Positions 32,500 to 43,705 are shown, numbered from the stretch's first letter. The stretch is 64,000 bases of DNA from Galeruca laticollis (GCA_963921935.1 OY998176.1:48633813-48697812), one strand, 5' to 3'. Notes: generated by a model from the sequence alone, not told the origin. Program-made: numbers and translations.

Positions 32500-33823
32500 T
32501 AAACATTCCTCTACGCTCATCTGATGACCCTAGCAAGTTAGGTGATTCATTTCACATAGTGAAAAGGCGTTTTTTAAACCTCGAAAATAGATTCAAAAAT
32601 AACCCTTCTCTTTATATTGAATATAAAAAAGTCATTCACGAATATGTTTCTCTTAGTCACGCACACTATGTGCCTCTCTCACTTCACAATGAAAAGTTTT
32701 TAAATAAATATTTTCTTCCTCATCACTGTGTTACTAAATATATAGCACTAGTACTCGTTTAAGAGATGTTTTTGATGCCAGTTCAACTAGAAGCTCTCTT
32801 CATGATATCACGTTAAAGGGATATCAGGTTCAACCTGATGTATTTGATATTCTCTGTCGTTTTAGACAATGGACCTATGTATTCACTTCAGATATAGAAA
32901 ATATGTTTAGGCAAATTAAGGTCAATCCGGACCAAACTTATTTGCAAAACATTCTTTGGAGGGGCAGTCCATCTGAGCCTCTCTCTTGTATTGAACTCAC
33001 ACAGTTATATATGGCACAAAGTCTGCACCTTTTTTAAGTACTCGCACGCTTAATGAACTCAGTCTGACTCATGGAAAAAATTTCTCTCACGAATCTAATG
33101 CCCTATGGACCCAGACATATGTCGATGACATATTATATGGAGTAGACACTTTAGTAGACATTGAAAATGCATGTCACGAATTGACTGAGCTGTTACAAAG
33201 CTCTGGTTTTCACTTACACAAATGGCGCTCAAATACACCAGAATGTTTAGACAAAATTTCTGAAGTATCTGAACCCCTCTCGAGAGATAAAAATTGAAAA
33301 TGTCTCGAATAAAATTCTAGTCTTCTCATGGCAACCTGCCAAAGATTTGTTTTCGATCTCACTCCCTGACACTTTAATTTGTGAAAAGGTCACGAAACGA
33401 AAGGCTCTGTCTATTATCGCCCAGATGTTCGACCTCCTAGGACTCATTGGCCCTGGTCTTTTATTAGGTAAAATATTTATGCAAACTCTTTGTAAACAAA
33501 AAATTGGCTGGGACGAACCTTTGCCACCCGCACTTGTAGATGAATGGAAAAATGTCATCACGAATATTCCCATTCTCTAAAAGTTGACAATTCCACGTGA
33601 CCTTTTTTCGAAAAAAGAAAATGTAAATATTCAGATTCACGCGTTCACAGACAGTTCTCTAAAGGCATATTCGGGATGTGTTTATTTTCGCACCCTGTAC
33701 TCTGACAACTCGGTCGGTTGTAATTTAGTAGCATCTAAATCTCGAGTTTGCCCAATTCGCCCTACTGTCACTATTCCTAGATTAGAACTTCAAGCAATGC
33801 CATTTTTTGGCAAATTAAATTAA
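32500..33823 (+). pseudogene. BEL/Pao LTR-retrotransposon pol fragment
   Basis: Starts after a splice-like TTTTCAG at ~32500 with SFHIVKRRFLNLENRFKNNP and HEYVSLSHAHYVPL, the region just before the BEL/Pao RT. It passes through a frame change into RLRDVFDASSTTRSSLHD, FTSDIENMFRQIKVNPDQ and TQTYVDDILYGVDTL (YVDD, ~33118), then LLQSSGFHLHKWRSN. A further shift leads to KRKALSIIAQMFDLLGLIGP (connection) and HAFTDSSLKAYSGCVYFR (RNase H start), ending ~33823 after LELQAM. Several stops; gag, protease and integrase are absent. A sharp junction with a minus-strand Gypsy gag follows. Confidence 0.8.
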
Positions 33824-34214
33824 TTAATTGATTAAATCTTGAATAAGACAATCAATATCACATTGATCGCCAAAACTTAAATTTAAAGCGTCTTTAACAT
33901 CCTTCCATGTTTTTAACTCTATTCTATAACCAATTAATATTTGTGCACGTCCTGCAAGTTTATCCAAGATAGTTTTTAATAGAAACGTATTTAAAGCTGT
34001 GTCAGTTTCACTAGCAAATAATGATATTAGACTTTCCATCATAATAAGGAATAGAATCTAAATATAACTTTAGCAACTGATAATTTACTGATATAATAGA
34101 CATTTCTAAGTTTAGAGTATAATTTAAATTGTTATCTATATGACTATCTGGTTCGCTTAGTGTTAAATTTTTTTCTAATAATATTTCTAAAGTACTAATA
34201 TCTATATCACTCAT
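33824..34214 (-). pseudogene. Gypsy-like gag fragment
   Basis: On the minus strand the frame from 34214 (MSDIDISTLEILLEKNLT) reaches IPYYDGKSN, then shifts near 34040 to ETDTALNTFLLKTILDKLAG, RAQILIGYRIELKTWKDVKD and LNLSFGDQCDIDCLIQDL. This is the capsid-like core (..GRAQ..W..IK..L...FGDQ..) of Ty3/Gypsy gag found in insects. It ends abruptly at the BEL/Pao junction; no zinc knuckle or pol is seen. Confidence 0.65.
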
Positions 34215-34271
34215 AAAACTACTATCGAAACGAAAATAAGGAAAGAAAAGTACTTAAGGAATGAAAACTTT

Positions 34272-34415
34272 GATCATCTTCTTATTTCTAGCTTAATGTT
34301 AGTTCTTCTAGGTTCAGTCGATGTGGTACCGAACCCAAGATCTTCTTACTTCTAACTTATTTCTAGTTCTCATAGATTCGATCGATGTTAGACCAAACCC
34401 AAGATGTAATCTTCG
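34272..34415. repeat. Imperfect tandem duplication, ~75 bp
   Basis: GATC(A)TTCTTATTTCTA..GTTCT..AGGTTC..TCGATGT..ACC(G/A)AACCCAAGAT occurs twice in a row. It lies upstream of the gag relic (minus-strand orientation) and may be part of that element's leader or LTR. Confidence 0.55.
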
Positions 34416-34679
34416 TTTTTCTTTTCTTCCTCGAAGCTGACGATTGATCGGTTCAGAACTATCGGATTGTATTCGATATTCGCTCTAACAGGTCAAATGG
34501 TTAAAAATTCGAGATTCACTCGAATGAAACCGGTCACGTTATACGTTAAAAACTCCGAAAATCCTACTACAACTGCGCCAATGATATTTTGTCACTCCGA
34601 AAAATACTTTTTAAAAAACGAAAAATTACTGTTGAAAACGTTTATTACATAAAAGTTACAAACAATCTCCATTATTATT

Positions 34680-35390
34680 ACACTACTATTCTTTTGTATG
34701 GTTTTAATTAAAAATACAACATAAGCAAATATTTTACAAGGGTCACCCCTTATCGTTTCTTAACTTGCATCTCTTTCTATTAATAGTCAAGAACAGAACA
34801 AAATAATTTGACATTTTTCGGTTATGTTATCAGATAACGCATCGTTTCGTGCTAAAATCAGGATGGTCAAAGCACTATTCTTTGGTAAATGTAAAAAATA
34901 ATGAAAAATTATCTTTGTAATTATAATGAAACCAAACCAATATCAAAGAACACCTGTAAAATAGCAATAATAACACAGAATAATGATTTTGGTCGGAATA
35001 CGGATACGTTTACGTATACGGAGAAGGGACATAACAATCCGTTCAACGCATCGTAACGGCTGAGCCGTAACGGGTCTACACATGCGCAGTTCGTTTAGGA
35101 TACGGATACGTGAGAAATTTAAGACAAGCTAAAAACTACCCAATGTAGAAGTATCAAAGCCATCAAATCAGACAGTGGTGGAGAAAATTAATAATAAATA
35201 TGGCTTCTAACCTCACAAAATGAGGTAAATTTTCGTGTAATTATGAATTACTAATATGTTCAATTATGAATGCTGAACTGCAATGACAGCTTACAAGGCT
35301 TTACGACTAATTGTAATTACTAATTGTTAACTTGTTCATTGTGACTATACCTTTAGAATTTTGTTGACATTAAAACTAAGATTGAAAATA
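34680..35390. other. No gene; small repeat with ATACGGATACGT ends
   Basis: A 12-bp direct repeat ATACGGATACGT at 34998-35009 and 35100-35111 brackets ~90 bp containing a perfect small inverted repeat ACGGCT-G-AGCCGT. This looks like a small MITE or scar. The rest is AT-rich. Confidence 0.4.
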
Positions 35391-35392
35391 GT

Positions 35393-35572
35393 ATGTTACA
35401 TAATATCTACGAATCCGACGGCATCAGTTATTCTACACCGGAAGGGATTGTGCAAAAAGCAAGACAGGCTACACTAAATTCGCTACTTGAAAAGTCAAAA
35501 CAAAAATATAACCTAAAATATAAACATTTTTTGGATTGTTGTTTATTGCATTGCAAAGTACAGCGAAAATAG
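35393..35572 (+). pseudogene. Crypton-like recombinase, N-terminal domain
   Basis: A 59-residue frame from ATG 35393. It reads MLHNIYESDGISYSTPEGIV then QKARQATLNSLLEKSKQKYN and KYKHFLDC, matching the core-binding (SAM-like) start of Crypton tyrosine recombinases, where a 'LPEKSKxxYxxxYxxFxxW' helix is typical. The Trp expected at the end is Cys here. A stop follows at 35570-35572. It may be a complete first exon whose downstream exons are gone, and it may belong to the same family as 17.2 kb. Confidence 0.55.
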
Positions 35573-35722
35573 TATTTTCAACAATTCGTTTGCCATTTTT
35601 TATGACTCTTTCATCCCATAACATTAAACTGTACAGTCAAACTATTTCCCACCTTTCTTTTTGTCATTTCATAATCTAATCATTTTATGTGTAGGATAAA
35701 AACTATTGTTTGTTCCACGTCG

Positions 35723-35792
35723 CGAAAGTGGTTTTCCAGACTACCCCTAGCCTGGTCATTTCTTCTGTCGGCCCGGAAAACTAGCACTTTCG
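35723..35792. repeat. Small hairpin (CGAAAGTG..TTTTCC arms)
   Basis: The left arm CGAAAGTGGTTTTCC (35723-35737) and the reverse complement of 35775-35792, CGAAAGTGCTAGTTTTCC, pair except for a 3-base insertion, with a 37-bp GC-richer loop. It may be the end of a small foldback element. Confidence 0.55.
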
Positions 35793-36296
35793 TGCCTATG
35801 TACACAAATAGCTATTTATTTAAGAAGTAAATTTAATTATTTATTTAAATTTTTCATTGGACATGTTATTTTTATGAACTATTGGGCGACTTTGTGCCAC
35901 GGAGCAAAGTTACCCCATAGTAAAATATTGACGTGTTTTTTGAAATACCTATATATTTTTGGTTTGATTATAAGTTAACACATTGTTGGGTTTTGTTACA
36001 AAAATGCCTAGAACCTACAATAAATCGCTAGGATCATGAAGCTATGCTGATTATTCAGAGGGAAAACTTTAAGAATGTTTAGACGAAATTAGAAAGGCGC
36101 AATTTCCCACTGAAGGGCAGATGCAAAATACAGCATTCCAAGAAGAACAATTCTGAATAAATTAAAAGGAAAGCAGACGAATAAACCTGGTAGACAAAAT
36201 ATCTTCAGTGAAAATTGTCAAGCTGTGTGCACGTTCCAATGTAATTGGATGAAGAAAAGATAAGCATTTCGTGCAGAATTTTAATTTATAAAATTA

Positions 36297-36332
36297 TAGC
36301 AAAGCGCTTTCGACAAATAATGTCATCAGCAG
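36297..36332 (-). ncRNA. Hammerhead-like motif in left PLE arm
   Basis: Minus strand: CTGATGA, then a GACA..TGTC hairpin whose first two bases overlap that CTGATGA, then GAAAGCGCTTTGC. It differs from the right-arm copy by lacking the three bases that separate CTGATGA from the helix there, so the core is one short turn off the consensus. Likely inactive or dependent on an alternative register. Confidence 0.4.
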
Positions 36333-36724
36333 TGCGTACCTGTAAGTAAGTAACATTGAATTGAATTTCAGAAATTATGATAATAAGAACGTTGAAAATT
36401 GAAAAAATTACTTACTCGTCAGGTGTACAAGAACCAAACCATAAAAATACGATGTGTCCAGAGGACCATGTAAATATTTAAAAAAGGGACATCATAAGAA
36501 CAACATTTTAAAAATATACTTATACCAGGATTATCCTGGATAAAAGTTTCAAAAAGCGAGACACATGTCTGCTGAAACTTAGATCACTATATAACTAAAT
36601 AAACAAATGAAAATTGACATTGTGTCAAAAGCTGACAATGAAGTTTGGCATAGAACATGACATATAAAAATAATGATCTGTGTTATGAAAAATGATAATA
36701 GACAAATTAGTCAAATTGATCTTA

Positions 36725-37144
36725 CTATTTTAAACGTCTATGAAGGGGAATGTACATTCTGTTTAAATTAACTTGAGTGTTGAGACAAAAATCGTTATTC
36801 AGTAATTCCCTGTTAATATGTAAATCTTCAAGAAAATCTAATCTATTGTAATTTTTAGAAGTCACCTCATGTAAAATTCTTGAATTCCTATTTGGACTAA
36901 AATTGTGATTGTTAAATCTTAAATGTTGACCAAAAGCTGAAATTTTGCTGGGATTTAAATGCTCGGTTATACGGACCCTCAAAGGTCTGCAAGTTCTTCC
37001 AATGTAGGCCGCATCACAATCATCACAATTGAACCTGTACATGCCACCCTTTGAAAGTTTTTCAATTTTATCTTTTGTGTTGACCAAGTATCTGTTGAGG
37101 CTGTAGTTGGTTTTAAAAGAAATTTTAATGTTATCTATGTTCAA
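36725..37144 (-). pseudogene. PLE GIY-YIG endonuclease C-terminal domain
   Basis: 139 codons on the minus strand open to the stop at 36725. It begins with DNIKISFKTNYSLNRYLVNT, then YRFNCDDCDAAYIGRTCRPL (GIY-YIG signature in the form CDAAYIGRT, preceded by the PLE-typical C..C pair), RVRITEHLNPSKISAFGQHL, LDFLEDLHINRELL and FCLNTQVNLNRMYIPL. These correspond to the last ~140 residues of a PLE protein. The RT part is missing because the right arm starts at 37139, i.e. 5' truncation. Its first residues lie within the inverted arm. Confidence 0.85.
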
Positions 37145-37207
37145 TTTTCAACGTTCTCATTATCATAGTTTCTGAAATTCAATTCAATGTTACTTACTTA
37201 CATGTAC

Positions 37208-37246
37208 GCACTGATGATGACATTATTTGTCGAAAGCGCTTTGCTA
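37208..37246 (+). ncRNA. Hammerhead-like motif in right PLE arm
   Basis: Plus strand: GCACTGATGA, T, GACA, TTATT, TGTC, GAAAGCGC, TTTGC. CUGAUGA and GAAA are intact and helix II is four Watson-Crick pairs (five counting a U-G), with one unpaired U after CUGAUGA. Flanking GCGC/GCAC could form helices I/III in part. PLE pseudo-LTRs are known carriers of hammerhead ribozymes. This is the best-preserved core in the window. Confidence 0.5.
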
Positions 37247-38799
37247 TAATTGTATAAATTAAAATTCTGCACGAAATCTTCATCCAAAATATCTTCACAC
37301 CTGATGAGGAAAATAGCTTTGTTAACTGTATAATATCGTTGGGAAATTTTGGATTTCCTGTAAATTCTATGGAACCGCGTCAGGTTACAAGAAACTACCT
37401 AAACCAATGTGACAGGGAGGAAAACATATTCCAAAACAATATACTCGGGAGTGACTGGATGAAAGACTTTATCGAAAGGCATCCTGAACTTTCAGTTAGA
37501 TTTGCGAGAACGTTAGACAAACGTCAGCAGTAGTGGACGAAAATATGTTAGGTTTCATTGAAATGTGAGATAGCTGATGTTGCTCCCACTAACTTGTGAA
37601 ATTTTGACGAGACCAACGTGACGGATGATCCCGGCAAGAAAAAAGTATTGTTAAGAAATGATTAAAATATCCTTATGTCATTCGTAATGCTTCCAAAACA
37701 TCTGTTTCTATAATGTTCAGTAGAAATACTACCGGGGAGTTATTGCCTCCTTATGTGGTATACAGGGCCACTAATATGTGGAGTACATGGTATGAAAATG
37801 GCCCCAAGGGCTGTATATACAACGCCAGTCCATCTGAATCGTTTGATGGTAATATATTCAACGATTGGCTCGAATTTCAGATGATACCAAGACTTAAAAA
37901 GTTACAGGGCAACTATACTCACACATCACGGTTAATGCTTTCCCATTGTATCGTAATAATGATATTTACTTAATTTGTCTACTGCCGAATAGCACACATG
38001 TGACGCAGCTACTTGATGTGGAATTTTTTCGTCCTGAAAATTGCGTGGCGAAAAGTTTTGTCAGGCTGGAAAGATGCCACAGCAGCGATGAGAAGCACAA
38101 ATATTCAGAAATAATATTTTCCACCACTGTTGGCAAAGATGATAGAAATTATTACAACGCAAATTTAAAACAATTTAAAAGGTGGTTTCCGGAATTCCAC
38201 CAAATGTCGAAGAAGTATTGAGCCGTATTCCTACACAAAAAATTTTGATCATGATTTGGTGCAATTGGCGTTTTTGAAACACATTTAGGCGAATAGAGTA
38301 GAGGTATCGAGCACTGTAAAAAGCCGCAGAAAGTAGTTAAATATTTCTGTTGGAAAAAGTGTATGCGCTGATCAACCGAGCGAAGAGAATGAAACAGAAG
38401 ATGACGATACCATTGTGGTAAGTGCAAATGAAGAAATGATTAGTGAGACGTCTAGGTTGCGAAAGGATACCAGTGGTATGGTCTATAATGATAGCTCTTC
38501 AGTCGATGTGGATTTTGAGGAACTTGCTAAAGAAAAAGAAAAAGAAACAGAGTTCATAAATTTTATAGAAGGAAAATTATCCCAACGAAAAATCTCATTC
38601 TCAGAAGTGGTAAAAGAAGTAGAATGTTTCGTAGTATTTTACTATGAAAAGCATTGAAGTATACCCTGGAGAAATTGTGTCTTTTGATGACGAAACCGTA
38701 ACTATATATTATTCTCTCTGAAAATTATGATAATTATTCCTGGCCTGCTTTCCCGAAAGACGTTGAAGGGCACAAAGTCTTGCTGATGATATCTTTTTT

Positions 38800-40276
38800 T
38801 TGGAACTATTGTTTTTCTAGATATACCCATTAGCTATACCAGTTGACTTCCATATCTTTTAAGTATTTGAATTCAAACCAAATGACACTTCCATCAATAA
38901 AAACTTATCGTAAGTATATACTAATAATTTCTTGATCAGAATTAAAATCATTTCAGAACAATTTAAAAATTATTTGTAGTAGTACGAATAATTTTTATAA
39001 TCAATATGCAACTTAAGCTCAATTTGACTAGTTCACTGCTGTTATGTAAGCAAACAAGCTATTCACAGAGTTTTCAAATTTAAATCTTCATAATGCTATC
39101 AACAAACCTTGCTTTGATAAACTTGTTCTTAGATATACTTTTTTTCATTGATTCTTGCGACGTTCTGCGTATACTTTTATTTTGCTTCGTTTTTAAATCG
39201 ACCAATATCACTTTACCTTATGTTTATAGGAATACTGTGTTTGTGGTTAAGTAATAACATTTTGAAGAAAAGAAAGAAGAATCTCATTTTTCATCACTTC
39301 GCTATGGTTTATAAAACACATGTACGAAATCACGAAGCAAAAAAGTCATATTTGTGGTGAGACCACAAAACTTGGAACCATGAATAAGTTCTCTGGTCAG
39401 TGATTTAGTTTCTTGGGTATCAATCAAAATGTACCCTTCACATAAATAAAACAGGTGGTTTTGGAATTGGCGTGAAATAGTAAAAAATGCTGAATTGGTT
39501 CGAGTTTAAATAAAGAAAATGAAAAGTGGGTAAAAGAATTTGATGAGAAACACAAAGGATGATTGTTTTTGAATTGTTTTATTTATGGTCAGGCCAATTG
39601 AACAGTTGAAATTTTATTTTATTTATATCGGAGGTATATCAAATTTATAAGTTGAATTTTTATGTTCCAATTTTGATCCATCTTTTTATTTACAAATTAA
39701 CAATATTTGTTACGTAAATTGGTGATAATCGTGTAACGTTTCAGGTAATGTTAATTTATTTGGACACATTTTAAATGGAAATTTGAATAAATTCAAAAAG
39801 TTTGTTAAGATGATTCTTTGCCAAATTGTACTGTCCCTTGTTAATCAAACACAGTTTAACAGGAAATATTTCATATAACTTCTTATATTTCCTATTAGAC
39901 TTACAAGGAGGCTCGAGAATGCTTCTCAAGCAGTTTTTATAGTATTTTAAACTACAAGATCAGAAAGATTGAAGTCAAGGGCAATGCCGCGCAGTGCAGG
40001 GCCTTAAAACTGTCGGTCCGTGTAGTGTATACTATTTTTCTTCATACCCGGCCGAAAGAATTGAGGGAGCGTTGGCGATTGAACATTTGCCATCTCGTGT
40101 ATCAGTGTCAGTACAGGAATTAATTTCTTCCAGTCCACTGTGGTAAAGAGTATGCGCGTCTCTGCTAACACAGGAATGCTTTTTTCTACGACTATTATAG
40201 AATTTCTAAATTCCGACATTGTTTTTGATTATGGGAATTATGGAATATCTTACTTTCGGCACACTATAGCAGAGCG
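38800..40276. other. AT-rich spacer between two pogo-type elements
   Basis: No recognised domain. A minus-strand 71-codon frame (40219-40004) and a plus-strand hydrophobic frame (39148-39360) have no recognisable motif; I regard them as chance frames. Confidence 0.4.
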
Positions 40277-40278
40277 TA

Positions 40279-43200
40279 GGGGAGATCAGTCGAAGATGGC
40301 GCAGCTGCTGCTAACATGACGCACCTCTACGTCTTGGTTCTTGTAACACTATACACTTCTTAATTCAAGTTTCCCGCCCTCATCCCATTCCAACCTCTTA
40401 CCGCCAATTGTTAGATAAACGGTCTTGCAGCGTAGTATGAGATGAGAAGCCAAAGTGTAAATACATGTGGATTGATGTAATTTCAGTGAGCAGTTGCAAA
40501 GAAGGTAACCTAACCTAACCTAAACTGTTATTAAATCTAATTCTAATGAATACGCATGCAAAGTATATTTCATTTGTGAGTATTTTTAGTATATATTGTT
40601 AGTATATTGTATGCGTTAATATTTGTAAATCGAACATGTTTTAAACTCACCTCAAATAGTCTAAGATGACGCACTGACTTAAGGCAAAGATGACGTGCGT
40701 CATCTTACCCTCGATAATAATATACTTGTTATCTACAACTTTGTATTTTTTTAGATGGGGAAATATACAAGAAAATCTAATAGATCGTATTGCCGCGGCT
40801 GTAAACAAGGTTATAACAGAAAATAGGAAAATACGTGAAGTGGCAAGACACTATGAAATTCCAAAGGCCACTTTAAGACGTCACTTAAAAATTAGAAATA
40901 ATGTAAGACAACAAAAATCAATTTCATTGGGCAGAGCACCCATTTTTGCACCACAGCAAGTGTTCGAATTTGGTTTTTAATTACCAAATTCTCCCGTGAT
41001 TTTATTTCAACTTCCCCTGTATATTACAAATCGAATATTATGCTCAAAACATATAACTAAATATATCCTTCTTTTCAACAGTTAATATTTCTTTACTTCA
41101 CTAAAAAAGTCATTTAAATTTACTAACACCTAAGAAAAACAGATAAATATCGTTTTCTGAAATTCTACTGAATATATCAAAGTCCCCGACATCTTATCTC
41201 TTCATAAAAACTCTCTTCCAAACTCTGTTATCTGTATCTACGAAACCATTGAAAACCCCAAAAAAAACATTTCCATAACTGCCAAGTGGACCCTACGTCA
41301 CCAGACATATAAATACAACATATAACCTACATTCACCCTCTTTTCATCCTTGAACGTGGTACACATAGGTACTGAGTTCAGAAGAGCACCCGGCGTTTAC
41401 ATAGCGGAAACAAACATGTGTATTTAAGGTTTAGTTATTTCATAAAACGTCATCGCGTGAATATCAAGTGAATTCTTAATTGTCGACGCAAATACATAAA
41501 TTATAACTTCATGTCAATATAAAATCTAAAGTGACATAAGTGTTTCATTGCATCGTACAGTACATCATTTACATCATACCTAAAGTGAAAAATACCCATT
41601 TGGTCCTTCGAGTACATCGTATAACAACAAAGAAACTACCTTCCCTCTAATTAACCCAAAGTAAAAGGGTTAATTTAGAACAGCAAGAAAATGAAATTTC
41701 ACAATACGTGTAATTAAATTATTTTTTGGAATAACCAAAGAAGAATTGAGTCGACTGGTTTATAAGTATGCAGAAACCAATAAAATTAAACATAATTTTA
41801 ACCAAACTAATCTAATGGCTGGCCCTGACTGGTATAAGAATTTTTTTAAAGAGATACAATGGAATCAGTTTAAGAAAACTGGAATCAACTAGCGTAAATC
41901 GCATAACAACATTTAACGAAACAGAAGTAAATCAATATTTTCAAAACTTAAGAACCGTCATTGACAAAAACAACTTTCCTACAGAAAGGATGTATAATGT
42001 GGATGAATCTGGAAATTCTATTGTTTCAAAAGAAGCAGCCAAACGCTTGGGATGCAAAGGTATAAAACAGCTTGGAGTTATTGAATCAGGAGAACGTGGT
42101 AAAAATGTTTCAGTTATTTGTGCTGTAAGTTCAGTTGGATCGTATATACCTCCCTTATTTGTTTACCCCGGGCCAAGGATGACACCTTTATTGGAAAAAA
42201 ATGGTGCAGCAGATGCATTGTACTGTTGTATTAAGAACGGTTGCAGTAATGAAGACATATTTTACAGATGGTTACAGCACTTTTAAAGTCAAGTTCGAGC
42301 AACAAAAGAAAATCCGGTATTATTAATTTTAGATAACCACAGTAGCCATATCTCTTTTTAAATATACGAATATTGTAAGAGACATTGTTGTAATGGTTCG
42401 TTTACCACCCCACACATCTCATAAGCTCCGACCGTTAGATGTGACATTTTTTGGTACTCTCAAGCATGCCCAGCTTTTAATGAGATCTAAAATTAACTCT
42501 GTTTCTGACCAATACAAACTAAGTCAATATGATATAGCAGATATATTTAACTCTGCATATAAACAAGTGGCAAATATAAAAAAAGGTGTTTCGGATTTCA
42601 GGCAAGTGGAATTTTTCCATTCAATGACGAAAAATTTTGCGAAGATGATTTTGCTGCATCACGTAATTTTGAGGAAGACCAAGATAAGGAGAATGTGAAC
42701 ATACTAAACAACTTATTTGAAGAAGAGGAGCTAAACAGTGTACCACCAACTGCTGAAATTGAACCTGTCAGCACTTTGAATATGCTTCCGGTACCAACAA
42801 CCGATTCAAATAGAAGCCGTTAACCGTCAACATCCAGAAATGATTACCAAATAAGTTTAAACTCAAATCTTAAAGCACATGTGAGTATTTCAACCATATC
42901 TCCTGTACCCACTGCATCAACAAATAAAAAAATAAGAGGACTTCAAAACAACATTCTGAAATTCTACCCAAATGAAAAAAATTGTAGAAGATAAGGAAAG
43001 AGAGGAGTTGATAAAAAATAATCGGACATCTTAAACCAAAAAAACAGTTCAAACGAAAAAACATATTCAGACACCAAAAATGAGAGTAAAGAAAAAAAGT
43101 GTACGATAGTGATAGATGACGCAGATGAGATAGATGAAAGTCAAATTTGCGATGACAACGAAATTGATGACCTTCCTGGTTTCTCTGAACTGGATATTTG

Positions 43201-43703
43201 TCTGATTTGCGATGAGATCGGGGTAGGATACCGGTGCACAATATGTGGTAAATGGGCACACAAAGAATGTAGCGGAGCCGAGAGTGCTAAAAATTACAGA
43301 TGTGATTTTTGTAAATAAATGACTCAAAATTATTTGGGCCAATATTAGGAAAATACTTTTATTTTTTAGTTACCATGTTTATTTTTGTCAGATTTTTGTG
43401 TTTAATAATGATTTTCATAATTCATGTACAAACCAAATCAGAATTACCCTACCTGTTTTTTGCGTCGTCTTAGCCAATCTTTTGCGTCATCTCTGACGAA
43501 CTACTGGGAAAGACGACACATCGACTTTTTTTTAAAAAAAGGCAAATTTATCATACTTACTATGAAGATTTCTTTTATAAATTCTAAAAATACTTAGTAA
43601 ACATGACAAAGTTTACTGTGTACGAGTGCAAACTTATTACTATAGTTTTATTGTTCAATATACATTTTTTTAATTAGATGCGTCATCTTCAACTGATCTC
43701 CCA
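40279..43703 (+). mobile_element. Full-length pogo-like DNA transposon, 3.43 kb
   Basis: The terminal inverted repeats begin GGGGAGATCAGTCGAAGATG (left) and TGGGAGATCAGTTGAAGATG (right, reverse complement) and run ~25 bp with three mismatches. They are flanked by TA on both sides (40277-40278, 43704-43705), the Tc1/mariner/pogo target duplication. GATGACGCA/TGCGTCATC words recur inside both ends (40664-40710, 43468-43500). The transposase gene fills the interior. Confidence 0.9.
40755..43318 (+). pseudogene. Pogo-like transposase with C-terminal PHD-like finger
   Basis: ATG 40755 (MGKYTRKSNR) shifts frame into RIAAAVNKVITENRKIREVA and HYEIPKATLRRHLKI, a psq helix-turn-helix. An intron or insertion runs from ~40964 to the acceptor-like TTAATTTAG at ~41678. 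Then come EQQENEISQYV, FFGITKEELSRLVYKYAETN and a CENP-B-type second HTH, RMYNVDESGNSIVS (first Asp, ~41996), NGAADALYCCIKNGC, VLLILDNHSSHISF (second Asp, ~42330) and HKLRPLDVTFFGTLKHA (third Asp). An acidic linker ends in DICLICDEIGVGYRCTICGK, WAHKECSGAES, YRCDFCK (43194-43315), a PHD-like zinc finger. There are stops or frame changes near 41730, 41890, 42286, 42600 and 42990. All three catalytic Asp remain. Confidence 0.85.
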
Positions 43704-43705
43704 TA

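Larger units (their letters stand above)
36247..37285 (-). mobile_element. Truncated Penelope-like element with inverted ~150-bp arms
   Basis: The left arm (36247-36401) and right arm (37139-37285) are inverted copies: GGATGAAG outermost, then ATTTCGTGCAGAATTTTAAT, GCAAAGCGCTTTCGAC, AGTAAGTAACATTGAA and GAACGTTGAAAATTGAA. The left arm has an extra ~10 bp (AAAGATAAGC). Between the arms is a 5'-truncated PLE with only the GIY-YIG region on minus plus ~300 bp of 3' sequence. The insertion separates two parts of a pogo-type transposase. Confidence 0.85.
36004..38790 (+). pseudogene. Pogo/jerky-like transposase interrupted by a PLE
   Basis: ATG 36004 opens MPRTYNKSLGS, and after frame changes the psq-type helix-turn-helix (DEIRKAQ.., IPRRTILNKLKGKQTNKPGR). 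The PLE (36247-37285) is inserted here. The gene resumes with FTPDEENSFVNCIISLGNFG, QVTRNYLNQCDREENIFQNN and WMKDFIERHPELSVRFARTL (CENP-B-type DNA-binding region). The DDE_1 core follows: NFDETNVTDDPG (~37595, first Asp), SIMFSRNTTGELLPPYVVYR, SFDGNIFNDWLEFQM. The second-Asp block is degenerate (LQGNYTHTSR, where GDN..SH is expected); SHITVNAFPLY is in another frame, then LLPNSTHVTQLLDVEFFRP. An acidic tail (38415-38657) ends in a SFDDETVTIYYS-like remnant. At least five disruptions. Confidence 0.8.

Noticed and set aside
40507..40524. Short CCTAA run resembling the insect telomere repeat (TTAGG)
   Set aside because: Only about three units inside a transposon end; too short to call interstitial telomeric sequence.
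42870..43342. Two overlapping minus-strand frames rich in Phe/Leu
   Set aside because: They mirror the acidic linker and PHD-like finger encoded on the plus strand.
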